DNA of 64,000 bases from CAVQWT01 sp963717705 (GCA_963717705.1 CAVQWT010000007.1:72602-136601); one strand, 5' to 3'. Numbered from the stretch's first letter, positions 51,391 through 59,766 are shown. Numbers and translations: made by a program. Notes: generated by a model not told the origin, from the letters alone.

Positions 51391-52644
51391 TCATTCGCCC
51401 AGCAACTCGGCGACCGGCTGCAACTGCTCCACATGCTGTGACACGGCTTTCACGATGACGATGATCGGGATCCCGAGCAGCATGCCCCAGACACCCCACA
51501 GCCAGCCCCAGAACAGCAGCGAGATGAACACCGCCGCCGAATTCATCCTGGCGATCCGGCCGGTCATCCAGGTGGTGACGAACACCCCGACGAAGGTCGC
51601 GACCAGCACCGTCGACCCGGAAACGAGCAACGCCATCGGGAACGAGTCGAACTGCATGAACGCCGCCATCCCCGTGGCGGCCGCGGTCACCCCGGGGCCG
51701 AGGTACGGGATGACGTGAAGCAGGGCCGCCACCACCGCCCAGGCCCCGGCGTTCTCCATGCCGATCCAGGCCAGTGCCGCCCAGACCAGCAGCCCGACCA
51801 GCGCGTTGGTGAGCAGCATCATGAACAGGTACTTCTGGATCGATTCGTTGATCTCGTCCACGATCTGCACGGTGATCTTCTTGTTCGACAGCGTCGGCCC
51901 GGCCAGCCGGACCAGCTTGCGCTTGAAGATGTCGCCGCCGACCAGCAGGAAGAACGTCAGGAACAGCACCATGACCGCCTGGCCCGCGGCGCCGACGGCT
52001 CCCTTGGACCCCAGCCAGAGATAGTCCCCCACCTTGAACGTCGGCTGGTCGATGACCACGTGCGTCGCCGGCTCCCGCTGGGCCGAAGGTCCGCCCGTCG
52101 CCTCGCTGGTCGCCTTCTGCACCACCGACGCCGCACTCTGCATCTTCTGCATGGTGCCGAGCTGGCTGATCCGCAGCCGGGCGACCCCGGCGGAAAACTT
52201 GCTGGCGGCGGCTGGCAACCCCTCGACGATCGTCTGCACCTGGCCCCGCAGCGTATAGCCGCCGAGCACGAGCGCGCCGACGACCGTCGCCATCACGATC
52301 ATGCTGGCCATGACCCGCGGCATCCTCGTCCGCTCCAGCACCGCCACCAGCGGACTCAGCATGTAGGCAAGGACGACGCCGACCAGCAGCGACACGAAGA
52401 AGGCCTGCGCCCAGTCCAGCGCCGCCACCACGGCGACGACCGCCAGGATCGTCAGCGCCAGGCCGCGCGCGTCCACGGGAATGCGGACGACGGGCACGCC
52501 GGCAACTCCCGGGACGCCGCGCATGGCCGGGTCGCCGGCGGCCGGCTCGGCGGAGCGACGATCGGCCGGAGGCGAAATCCCCGGCTTCATGTCGGCGGAA
52601 GAAGAACGAGGCGCAACCGCGCCCCGTTCCGCTGCTTGCGTCAT
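51391..52644 (-). CDS. AI-2E family transporter (PerM type)
   Basis: A 417-residue polytopic membrane protein of the AI-2E/UPF0118 family. It has an N-terminal disordered stretch of about 50 residues, two helix pairs, a central soluble region (about residues 135-215), and the conserved C-terminal helices with VIPYLGPGVTA and LLFWGWLWGVWGMLLGIPI motifs. The family name reflects a proposed autoinducer role; others act as Na+/H+ antiporters, so the substrate is open. It starts 4 bp after the BON gene stop. Confidence 0.9.
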   Translation of the reverse strand: MTQAAERGAVAPRSSSADMKPGISPPADRRSAEPAAGDPAMRGVPGVAGVPVVRIPVDARGLALTILAVVAVVAALDWAQAFFVSLLVGVVLAYMLSPLVAVLERTRMPRVMASMIVMATVVGALVLGGYTLRGQVQTIVEGLPAAASKFSAGVARLRISQLGTMQKMQSAASVVQKATSEATGGPSAQREPATHVVIDQPTFKVGDYLWLGSKGAVGAAGQAVMVLFLTFFLLVGGDIFKRKLVRLAGPTLSNKKITVQIVDEINESIQKYLFMMLLTNALVGLLVWAALAWIGMENAGAWAVVAALLHVIPYLGPGVTAAATGMAAFMQFDSFPMALLVSGSTVLVATFVGVFVTTWMTGRIARMNSAAVFISLLFWGWLWGVWGMLLGIPIIVIVKAVSQHVEQLQPVAELLGE

Positions 52645-52648
52645 GGAC

Positions 52649-52963
52649 CTACTTCAAGCGCATGTCGTTCTTGACCGACTTGACGCCCTCGACCTTGCGC
52701 GTCACCGCCACGGCCGTGCTTTCGTTCGCGGCGGAGGTTACGAAGCCGCTCAGCTGAACCACGCCCTTGAAGGTCTCGACGTTGATCTCGGCCGACTTCA
52801 GCGTCGGTTCGTTCAGGATGGCCGCCTTGACCTTGGTCGTGATGACGGTGTCGTCGATGTATTCGCCGGTGCCTTCCTGCTTCGACGTCGAGGCACAGCC
52901 CAACGCCATCGCCACGAAGGCGATGCCGACCAGTGTTGCCAGCTTGCGGGTAATGTTGCTCAT
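52649..52963 (-). CDS. BON-domain lipoprotein
   Basis: A 104-residue protein with a lipoprotein signal (lipobox ending ALGC, Cys near residue 23) and one BON domain (DDTVITTKVKAAILNEPTLKS, VVQLSGFVTSAA, VKNDMRLK). BON domains bind phospholipid or peptidoglycan surfaces and are common in osmotic-stress proteins such as OsmY. It is cotranscribed with the AI-2E-type gene. Confidence 0.9.
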   Translation of the reverse strand: MSNITRKLATLVGIAFVAMALGCASTSKQEGTGEYIDDTVITTKVKAAILNEPTLKSAEINVETFKGVVQLSGFVTSAANESTAVAVTRKVEGVKSVKNDMRLK

Positions 52964-53021
52964 GTTGTTTCCTTTGGTTTTCAGACTGCCGCCGTCACCG
53001 CGCGGATTTGGGACTGCAGGA

Positions 53022-53180
53022 CTACAGGCGTCCCATCAGGAACAGGACGATCAGGATCAGCAGCACGACTCCGGCGATGCCGGAGGGCCCGTAGCCCCAG
53101 CTGCGCGCATGCGGCCACACGGGCAGGACGCCGACGAGCATCAGGATCACGACGATCAGCAGGATGGTTCCGAGACTCAT
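53022..53180 (-). CDS. DUF3309 small membrane protein
   Basis: A 52-residue protein with two membrane helices around the conserved PVWPHARSWGYGPSG loop (MSLGTILLIVVILMLVGVLP and GVVLLILIVLFLMGRL), typical of DUF3309. Function unknown; it is often next to stress genes. It is the first gene of the probable DUF3309-BON-AI-2E-lipoprotein transcript from site F. A longer upstream frame was rejected. Confidence 0.88.
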   Translation of the reverse strand: MSLGTILLIVVILMLVGVLPVWPHARSWGYGPSGIAGVVLLILIVLFLMGRL

Positions 53181-53278
53181 GACTTGCTCCTTGGTTCGCC
53201 GCCACCGCTTTGCGGGCGTCTGCATCGACGCACCGGGGCGGGTTGTGAAACGAGCCGCCGGCAGGCGGGTATGCAGTC

Positions 53279-53320
53279 ACGATATCGACGGCGCCGGAGC
53301 CGGTCTGTTCGCTGGCGCAC
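53279..53320 (-). promoter_or_regulatory. Class II Crp/Fnr-like promoter of the DUF3309 operon (site F)
   Basis: On the minus strand GTGCG-CCAG-CGAAC-AGAC, 18 bases, then TATCGT (53284-53279). The inferred start is near 53272, about 92 nt before the ATG. Confidence 0.68.
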
Positions 53321-53384
53321 ACAATGGGTTCGAGTGCCCGGCGAGCGCTCCGGCGCGATCGCGCGCATCGGCGCCGCGGTGCCG

Positions 53385-53390
53385 TATAGT
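53385..53390 (+). promoter_or_regulatory. -10 box of the DUF1345 gene (leaderless)
   Basis: TATAGT ends eight bases before the ATG at 53398, so transcription would start at or beside the start codon. No clear -35 is visible. Confidence 0.4.
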
Positions 53391-53397
53391 TCCCGCC

Positions 53398-54072
53398 ATG
53401 GACGACCGGAAGAGCACCCCGTGGACCGTGCGATTCGGGGCGATGCGGCGCCTGGGCGCGGCGCTCCTCGTCGCGGCCGCCGCCTACATCGCCCAGCCCG
53501 ATTCGATCTCGTGGCACACCCGCCTCGTCGCGAGCTGGGACGCCGGCACGCTGGCCTACCTCGGCCTCGCCTGGGCGCTGATCGCCAACGCCGATGCGCG
53601 CGTCACCCGCGACCACGCGCTCGGCGAGGACCAGAGCGGCTACTTCATCTTCCTGTTCGTGGTGGCCGCGGCCTGCGCCAGCATCGTCGCCATCGGCTTC
53701 GTCGTGGGCACCATCCGCGACCTGCCGTTCTGGGCGCGCGCCTGGCACCTGACGCTGACGATCCTGGCGCTGGTCTCGTCGTGGCTGCTGATCCAGACGG
53801 TGTTCACGTTCCGCTACGCCCACCGCTACTACGCCGGCCCCCACGGCGAGCCGGCCCCGGTCGCCGCGCTGGTGTTTCCGGGCGGACGCGAGCCCGACTA
53901 CCTGGACTTCGCCTACTGCGCGTTCGTGGTCGGCATGACGTCGCAGGTGTCCGACGTGGCGGTGGCGTCGCGCAGCATGCGGCACCTGATCCTGGTGCAC
54001 GGCATCCTCGCGTTCCTGTTCAACATCGCGGTATTGGCGCTCAGCATCAACATCATCGCGAGCGTGATTTGA
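53398..54072 (+). CDS. DUF1345 integral membrane protein
   Basis: A 224-residue protein with about five membrane segments and the DUF1345 motifs YCAFVVGMTSQVSDVAV and HGILAFLFNIAVLALSIN. Function unknown. It is divergent from the DUF3309 operon; site F lies between them but is oriented the other way, and this gene has its own -10 next to the ATG. Confidence 0.87.
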   Translation: MDDRKSTPWTVRFGAMRRLGAALLVAAAAYIAQPDSISWHTRLVASWDAGTLAYLGLAWALIANADARVTRDHALGEDQSGYFIFLFVVAAACASIVAIGFVVGTIRDLPFWARAWHLTLTILALVSSWLLIQTVFTFRYAHRYYAGPHGEPAPVAALVFPGGREPDYLDFAYCAFVVGMTSQVSDVAVASRSMRHLILVHGILAFLFNIAVLALSINIIASVI

Positions 54073-54171
54073 CGGTGCTCGCCCGGGCGCCCGCCTGCGC
54101 ACCCGCGAGGCGCCGCGGCCACGCGGTCAGGCGGGCCCCGGACGCCGCGCGGAAGCCCCGGGGATGCCCAG

Positions 54172-54200
54172 TTGTAAGAAGACGCCCGTTTCGCTAAAAT
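54172..54200 (+). promoter_or_regulatory. Sigma70 promoter of tRNA-Val
   Basis: TTGTAA (54172-54177), 17 bp, TAAAAT (54195-54200), with the tRNA beginning 14 nt later. Confidence 0.8.
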
Positions 54201-54213
54201 ACGGCCTCTTTGC

Positions 54214-54290
54214 AGGCGCGTAGCTCAGCTGGTTAGAGCACCACCTTGACATGGTGGGGGTCGTTGGTTCGAGTCCAATCGCGCCTACCA
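54214..54290 (+). tRNA. tRNA-Val (GAC)
   Basis: A 77-nt cloverleaf: acceptor AGGCGCG, anticodon loop TTGACAT (anticodon GAC), T arm GGTTCGAGTCC and encoded CCA. Gene content changes to a surface-glycan type directly after it, so it may mark an insertion point, though no integrase or repeated 3' end was found in the window. Confidence 0.97.
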
Positions 54291-54720
54291 ATTTCTCGTC
54301 CTGCCCTGACGCCGCCGCCTGGCTCGCAGCATGCCGGGCAGGATTCGCGTCCTCCCTCGATGCTCGCTCGCTGTCGCAGGCCGGCCTCAGCGTCTCGAGG
54401 CTGTCGTTCGTGCGGCGAAGCTGCGTATGTGTCCCGCACTGACCAGCGATGACGCCCATCGGCTGATCGCATCGTGCACTCGGGGCAGGCGATCGACTGC
54501 AGGAGTGCGTGGCATCCGACGACTTGCCCGTCGCGCAGCCACGGCCTCCTCTCGCTGAATAGCCTCCGTGAATTGCGAACCAGGCGATCCAGCTTCTCGG
54601 GATCGGAACACGCGGTGATCGCACTCACGCAAGCCCATGCACGACGACACCACCCATGCGCCTGGAAGGGATCCCCGGCAATGGGTTATATTGTCAAGTT
54701 GGTCCGTCGCGATTCTGCAC
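54291..54720. other. 430-bp gap after tRNA-Val without a credible gene
   Basis: Minus-strand frames cross this stretch but run antisense through the tRNA and show no family pattern. Near 54685-54692 an A/T-rich TTATATTG could be part of a promoter for the next gene. Confidence 0.5.
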
Positions 54721-55389
54721 ATGCGGTTCTTCCGATCCCCGTTCTTCAACGGCGTGGTGGCCGGCATCCTGCTGGTTTTCGCGGCCACGACCTTCGTCAA
54801 CAAGACGTCGGTGGCGGACTGGATCATCGCGCCCCTGCTGATGCCGGACACCACAGGCCCGGCGGACGCCATCGTCGTGCTGGGCGCAGGCGTGATCGGG
54901 GACTGCACCCCCAACCACAACGCGCCTGCGGCGGGTGCTGCTCGCGGTGCGGTTGTGGCGGCAGAACCCGGCGTCCGTGATCCTCTTCACCGGCAGCAGC
55001 CGCGGGACCTGTCCGGTGGCGGTGGCGATGGCGCAGACGGCACGCGAGCTGGGCGTTCCCGACGATCGGGTCCGCGTGGAGACGACGTCGACCAGCACCC
55101 GCGAGAACGCGGAGCTCAGCGTGCCGCTCCTGCGCGGGTGGGGGATCGCCCGCGTGCAATCCTCGTGACCGATCGCCTGCACATGCGCCGTGCCGCGGGC
55201 GTGTTCGCGAACCTCGGTTTCGCGGTGCAGCGGGCGTCGGTGCCCATCTATGAAGGACACGAGGACAACGTGTCGATGCTTTACGCAGGGCTGCGGGAGT
55301 TCGCGGCGCTGGGCTACTACCGGATGCGCGGCTGGATCGGCGACACCCCTTCACCCGTGGAGCCCGCCCAGCCGATTGCCAGGACCATC
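54721..55389 (+). pseudogene. DUF218 (ElyC/SanA/YdcF-like) protein with two frame breaks
   Basis: The N-terminus (MRFFRSPFFNGVVAGILLVF, membrane anchor) leads into GPADAIVVLGAGVIGDCTPNHN in one frame. The DUF218 core (RRVLLAVRLWRQNPASVILF, TSTSTRENAELSV) is in the +1 frame from about 54920 to 55155, and the end (ILVTDRLHMRRAAGVFANLG) is back in the first frame. Two compensating indels, the second probably one lost G in GTG-GCA near 55160, restore a normal YdcF-type protein. These proteins act in envelope metabolism. The frame then continues without a stop into the SGNH hydrolase. Confidence 0.75.
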
Positions 55390-56022
55390 ATGCGAGGCAC
55401 GATCACGAACGTCACCGGTCCCATCGTCCTGCTGGGGGCCTCCTACGCGGCCGGATGGCCGCTCGCCCAGATACATGGGATACCGGTCGTGAACAGGGGT
55501 GTCGCCGGCCAGCAGTCGTTCGAGCTGCTCGAGCGCTTCGATCGCGATGTCGCATCGGCATCGCCGCGCGCGGTGATCCTGTGGGGATTCAGCAACGACA
55601 TCCACCGCGCCGAGGCGGGCGCGATGGACCGGACGATCGCCCGGGTGCGCGACAGCTACGCGCAGCTCATCGCTCGCGCCCGGCAGCACGGCATCGAGCC
55701 GATCCTCGCCACGGAATTGACGTTGCGCCCCCCGGATTCCGTCGGCGAACGCGTCGCCGGATGGGTGGGCACGCTGCGCGGCAAGGAGTCGTACCAGGAC
55801 CAGGTCAACCGCCACGTGCTGGCCTTGAATCGTTGGCTGATCGACGCGGCGACCGGCGAGGGGCTGCTGGTCCTTGATTTGCAGTCCGTACTTTCCGAGC
55901 CCAACGGGCGCCGGCACCCGGCGTTCGCGCAGCCGGACGGCAGCCACATCACATCGGCGGGCTACGACGCCCTCACGTCGTTCGTCACGCCGATCCTCGA
56001 GGAGCATTTCCTTGCCAGGTAA
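55390..56022 (+). CDS. SGNH/GDSL-family hydrolase
   Basis: From ATG 55390 a 210-residue SGNH-fold esterase: block I LLGASYAAGW (nucleophile Ser), block III GFSNDIH, and block V DGSHITSAGY (catalytic Asp-His). It may deacylate a polysaccharide or lipid-linked sugar. It lies in the same open frame as the DUF218 gene with no stop between, so the two could be one fused protein; alternatively the stop of the first gene was lost. No membrane segment or signal peptide occurs if it starts at 55390. Confidence 0.75.
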   Translation: MRGTITNVTGPIVLLGASYAAGWPLAQIHGIPVVNRGVAGQQSFELLERFDRDVASASPRAVILWGFSNDIHRAEAGAMDRTIARVRDSYAQLIARARQHGIEPILATELTLRPPDSVGERVAGWVGTLRGKESYQDQVNRHVLALNRWLIDAATGEGLLVLDLQSVLSEPNGRRHPAFAQPDGSHITSAGYDALTSFVTPILEEHFLAR

Positions 56023-58018
56023 CCCCCCTCAACTCCGCGTGGGCCTCATCGGCTCGGGCAAGATGGGCCGCCATCATCTCAAGGCCATCGAGGCCTCGGG
56101 CCGCGCCGTCGTCGTCGGCGTCGCGGACCCCGCGGCGAGCCCGGAAGAGCTGAAGCCGCTGCTGCCCGACGGCGCGGTCGTCGTCTCCACCGCGGCCGAA
56201 TTGTTCGCGCAGGCGCGGCCGGACGTGGTGCACATCGTCACGCCTCCCTCCACCCACACGAAGCTCGCGCTCGAGGCAATCGAGGCCGGCTGCCACGTGT
56301 ACGTCGAGAAGCCGTTCACTCCGACAGCGGAGGAGGCGTCGCGAATTCTCGTCCGCGCCGCCGAGCGCGGCGTGAAAGTCTGCGCCGGCCACCAGGTGCT
56401 GTTCGAGGCGCCGGCGCTTGGCGTGTGGGAACACCTGCCGCAGATCGGGCGCCTCGTGCACGTCGAGAGCTACTTCGCGTTCAGGATGGTGCGGCGAACG
56501 ATCACCGCCGTGGATCAGGTCAAGGACATCCTCCCCCACGCGGTCTACCCGGTGGTGGACCAGCTCCGGGTCGCCACGGGCATCGCGGACGCGCCCATCG
56601 AGATCCTCGGCCTGTCGCTCGACGCGGCGGGCGAGACCTACGCGCTACTCCGCCTCGGCGCCGTCACCGCCATCGTGATGGTGACGCTGAACGGACGTCC
56701 CGTGGAGCAGTACCAGAATCTGATCGGCACCAATGGCTCGTTGCGGGCCGACTACATCGGCGGGTTCCTCGGCAAGCTGATCGGGCCGGGCACGGGCCCC
56801 GGGGTCCTGCTCACGCCGTACCGTCGGGCGCTGCACACGATCAGCGGCGCCACGCGCGGCGTGACGAAACTGATCATGGGCGGCTCGTATCCCGGCCTGC
56901 GCACGCTGGTGAGCCGCTTCTACCAGTCGATCCAGGACGGCACGCCGCCGCCGCTGACGCCGCGATCGATCATCGACACGGTCGCGATCTGCGAGCAGAT
57001 CGGCGCACGGCTGGACGCGGTCGAGCAGACGTTCGAAGCCGGGGCCGAGCGGAAGCTGCGCGACGCGGAGGCCGCGCTGCCGCCGACGCGACCCGGCGCG
57101 CCGCGGGTGCTGTTGACCGGCGGCACGGGATTGCTTGGCAAAAGGATCGCCGAACAGGTGCGCGAGGCCGGTTTCCCGATCCGGGTCATCGCCCGGCGGG
57201 TGCCGCCGTTCTCGCGGCGCGTGCCGGGCGTCGAATACGCCGCCGCGGACCTGGCCCGCGGCCTCGACCCATCGCTCCTCGGAGACATCGACTACGTCGT
57301 GCACGCCGCAGCCGAGACCTCCGGCGGCAAGGAAGACCACCGCCGGAACTCGATCGAGGCCACGAGGAAACTGATCGAGGGCGCCGCGCGCGCCGGGGCG
57401 AAGGGCGTGCTGCACGTCAGCAGCCTGGCAGTGCTGAAGACGTCACGCGAGATGGGCAGGGCTCTCGACGAGTCCACGCCCATCGACCCCAACAGCCTGA
57501 AGCGCGGTCCGTACGTGTGGGGCAAGGCGGAATCGGAGATCCTGGCCCGACAACTTGCCGCCGAGCTGAAAATCCCGGTGCGGGTGATCCGCCCCGGGCC
57601 GCTGGTGGACTACACCGACTATCACCCGCCCGGCCGGCTCGGCCGCGAGCTGGGCCCACTGTTCGTGGCCATTGGCCCGCGCCGCGGCGCGCTCAGCGTC
57701 TGCGACGTCACCACTGCCGCCAGGGTCGTCGTCTCGTACCTCGAGAACTTCGACCAGGCGCCGCCGGTGCTGAACATGGTCGAGGCGCCGCCGCCGTCGC
57801 GCAAGGAGCTGATGGATCGGTTCCGCACGGGTCGCCCCGACCTGCGCGTGCTCTGGTTCCCGGCATGGCTTCTCCGCATGCTCTCGGGGCCGCTGAAGCT
57901 CGTCCAGCGCATGGTGCTCGGCAGCAAGGAGCCGGTGGACGTCGCCGCGGCCTTCGCCAGCGAGCGCTATGAGACCGGTCTCGCGGCGCAGGTCATCGCC
58001 CGCGCCGGGCATCGCTGA
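56012..58018 (+). CDS. Fused Gfo/Idh/MocA oxidoreductase and NAD-dependent epimerase/SDR
   Basis: A 668-residue two-domain protein. Residues about 8-345 form a Gfo/Idh/MocA dehydrogenase (GLIGSGKMGRHH Rossmann motif and YVEKPF catalytic Lys-Pro). Residues about 365-668 form an extended SDR (LLTGGTGLLGKR, and YVWGKAESE with the Tyr-x-x-x-Lys pair). Both use NAD(P) and act on sugars in polysaccharide loci. I chose the TTG at 56012, seven bases after a strong GAGGAG site; it overlaps the SGNH gene end. Physical fusion suggests two consecutive steps on one nucleotide sugar. Confidence 0.87.
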   Translation: MPGNPPQLRVGLIGSGKMGRHHLKAIEASGRAVVVGVADPAASPEELKPLLPDGAVVVSTAAELFAQARPDVVHIVTPPSTHTKLALEAIEAGCHVYVEKPFTPTAEEASRILVRAAERGVKVCAGHQVLFEAPALGVWEHLPQIGRLVHVESYFAFRMVRRTITAVDQVKDILPHAVYPVVDQLRVATGIADAPIEILGLSLDAAGETYALLRLGAVTAIVMVTLNGRPVEQYQNLIGTNGSLRADYIGGFLGKLIGPGTGPGVLLTPYRRALHTISGATRGVTKLIMGGSYPGLRTLVSRFYQSIQDGTPPPLTPRSIIDTVAICEQIGARLDAVEQTFEAGAERKLRDAEAALPPTRPGAPRVLLTGGTGLLGKRIAEQVREAGFPIRVIARRVPPFSRRVPGVEYAAADLARGLDPSLLGDIDYVVHAAAETSGGKEDHRRNSIEATRKLIEGAARAGAKGVLHVSSLAVLKTSREMGRALDESTPIDPNSLKRGPYVWGKAESEILARQLAAELKIPVRVIRPGPLVDYTDYHPPGRLGRELGPLFVAIGPRRGALSVCDVTTAARVVVSYLENFDQAPPVLNMVEAPPPSRKELMDRFRTGRPDLRVLWFPAWLLRMLSGPLKLVQRMVLGSKEPVDVAAAFASERYETGLAAQVIARAGHR

Positions 58019-58039
58019 CCCGATCGGCGGCTTCCCTGC

Positions 58040-59602
58040 TCAGGCGGGTGACCGCGCGCCCGCGAGCTGCTTCGGATCGTGCTTCCCGCTCGACGTGCGC
58101 GGCAGGGTCTCGTGCACCTCGATGCGGCCAGGCTGCATGTACCGGGGCATCTCGGTGCCGCAGAACACCTTGAGCCGGTCGAGCGCGCCGCCGGCGGCCA
58201 GCACCACGTGCGCGATGATGCGTTCGCCGCGCGCCTCGTCGTCTTCGCTGGTGACGACCACCTCCGCCACCTGCCCGGAGGCGAAGATGGCGCTCGCGAC
58301 CTCGTCGGGGCTCACGCGGAACCCGAGCGACTTGATCATCTTGTCGCGGCGACCCACGTGATAGATGAAGCCGTCGGCATCGCGGCGGACCAGGTCGCCG
58401 GAAAAGACCACCCGCTCGGTGTCCGGAGTCCCCGGCGGCCGCAGCGGATTGGGCCGGTAGACGCGCGCGGTGGTCTCGGGATCCCTCCAGTAACCCAGGC
58501 CGACGGTCGGGCCGCGGTGCACCAGTTCCCCGATTTCTTCGGCGTCGCAGAGCGTGCCGTCCTCGCGCAGCACCATGATCTCCGCGCCGGGAATCGCGCG
58601 GCCGATCGAATCGGGCCGCCGATCGACTTCCGACGGCGGGAGGTAGGTGCTGCGGAAAGCTTCGGTCAGGCCGTACATCAGGAACAGTTCCGCCTGCGGC
58701 TGCGCGGTGCGCAGCACATGCACCGCCTCCCGGGGCACGCGGCCGCCGGTGTTGGTCATCGCGCGGAGCGCCGGGAGCGGCCGGGCGCGGAAGCCCTCGG
58801 TGCCGATCAGCTGCAGCCACAGCGGAGGCACGCACGGCAGCACCGTGACCGACTCCGCCGCGAGCGTGGCGACGATCTGCTGCGGCAGGGGCGAGCGCTC
58901 GATCACGAGCGTGGCGCCCCGGCCGGCGGCGAGCAGCAGCTGGTTGAGGCCGTAATCGAAGCTGAACGGAAGCAGGCTGGCGATGCGGTCCGTCGGCCCG
59001 ATCCTCAGATACGTCGACACCGACCACATGCCGGCCCAGAGGTTGCCGTGGGTGATGGTGACCCCCTTCGGCTGGCCGGTGGACCCGGAGGTGTAGATGA
59101 TGTGGCCGACGTCGTGCGCGACCCGCGGTACCGGCAGCATGGTCCCCGACGCGGGCAGGTCCTCGACGCGCATCACACGCACCGGGCTCTCGATCGCGCG
59201 CGGCAGTCGCGCAAGTATGGATTCGGTCGACAGCAACGCCACCGCGCCCGCATGATCGAGGATGAAGTCAATCTGTAGCGTACGAAGGGTCTCATTGATG
59301 TTCACCGCGATGCCGCCGGAGGCGAGCACGCCGAAAAACGCCGCTGCCGCGTCGACGCCGCGGTCGAGCAGGATGCCGACGCGGTCGCCCGGCTTGACGC
59401 CATCCGCCACCAGCGCCTCGGCAACGGCCGCCGCCCGGGCGCGCAGCGTGCCGAACGTGGCGCCGCGCTCACGGTCGACCAGGGCCGGATGCTCCGGGCT
59501 CGAATCGGCGGTCTGCCACAGCATCCAGGCGGCGTTGGGGACGACGGCGATGTGCCCGGGAAGGCCGCCGCGCGCAGGATCGGGGGGCTGCAACATGTTC
59601 AC
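58040..59602 (-). CDS. AMP-forming acyl-CoA/acyl-ACP ligase
   Basis: A 520-residue ANL-superfamily adenylating enzyme: P-loop-like YTSGSTGQPKG (residues 170-180), YGLTEAF, the SGDLVRRD hinge and a C-terminal catalytic Lys507 (TSSGKHDPKQ). It resembles acyl ligases found in exopolysaccharide loci, including those linked to exosortase systems, but no exosortase or PEP-CTERM gene is visible. It is divergent from an operon that encodes an acyl carrier protein, its likely partner. Confidence 0.85.
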   Translation of the reverse strand: MNMLQPPDPARGGLPGHIAVVPNAAWMLWQTADSSPEHPALVDRERGATFGTLRARAAAVAEALVADGVKPGDRVGILLDRGVDAAAAFFGVLASGGIAVNINETLRTLQIDFILDHAGAVALLSTESILARLPRAIESPVRVMRVEDLPASGTMLPVPRVAHDVGHIIYTSGSTGQPKGVTITHGNLWAGMWSVSTYLRIGPTDRIASLLPFSFDYGLNQLLLAAGRGATLVIERSPLPQQIVATLAAESVTVLPCVPPLWLQLIGTEGFRARPLPALRAMTNTGGRVPREAVHVLRTAQPQAELFLMYGLTEAFRSTYLPPSEVDRRPDSIGRAIPGAEIMVLREDGTLCDAEEIGELVHRGPTVGLGYWRDPETTARVYRPNPLRPPGTPDTERVVFSGDLVRRDADGFIYHVGRRDKMIKSLGFRVSPDEVASAIFASGQVAEVVVTSEDDEARGERIIAHVVLAAGGALDRLKVFCGTEMPRYMQPGRIEVHETLPRTSSGKHDPKQLAGARSPA

Positions 59603-59705
59603 TCCATCGAAAGTCGCCGGTCCGCTTCGGCGAACCGGCTGTCACCAAACGTCTCGATCGCATTTTAGATGGGATATCTTGGCGGGGCCATCTTCGACAT
59701 GCAAT

Positions 59706-59731
59706 TTCGAGTCGCTCGAAGTCGCTATAAT
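59706..59731 (+). promoter_or_regulatory. Promoter and possible operator of the NAD-synthase-like operon
   Basis: A perfect TATAAT at 59726-59731 is preceded by a dyad TTCGAG-TCG-CTCGAA (59706-59720) that covers the -35 region, where no consensus -35 exists. The arrangement suggests a repressor or activator site. The ligase promoter on the other strand is not clear. Confidence 0.5.
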
Positions 59732-59766
59732 TTCGGCTGGAGTCTCTCTCCACCCTGGAGCAGCAA

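Noticed and set aside
53307..53320. Site F as an activator site for the divergent DUF1345 gene
   Set aside because: In that direction the AGAC flank and the -10 at the fixed spacing are missing, and DUF1345 has its own -10 beside the ATG.
32383..53320. Shared element as an ECF sigma promoter (GAAC -35 box)
   Set aside because: The distance from GAAC to the -10 region is about 22 bases or more, too long for ECF promoters, and the symmetric upstream half-site would be unexplained.
54127..54628. Minus-strand frames across tRNA-Val (RDWTRTNDPHH motif)
   Set aside because: Antisense tRNA artefact; the remaining part shows no family pattern or signal.
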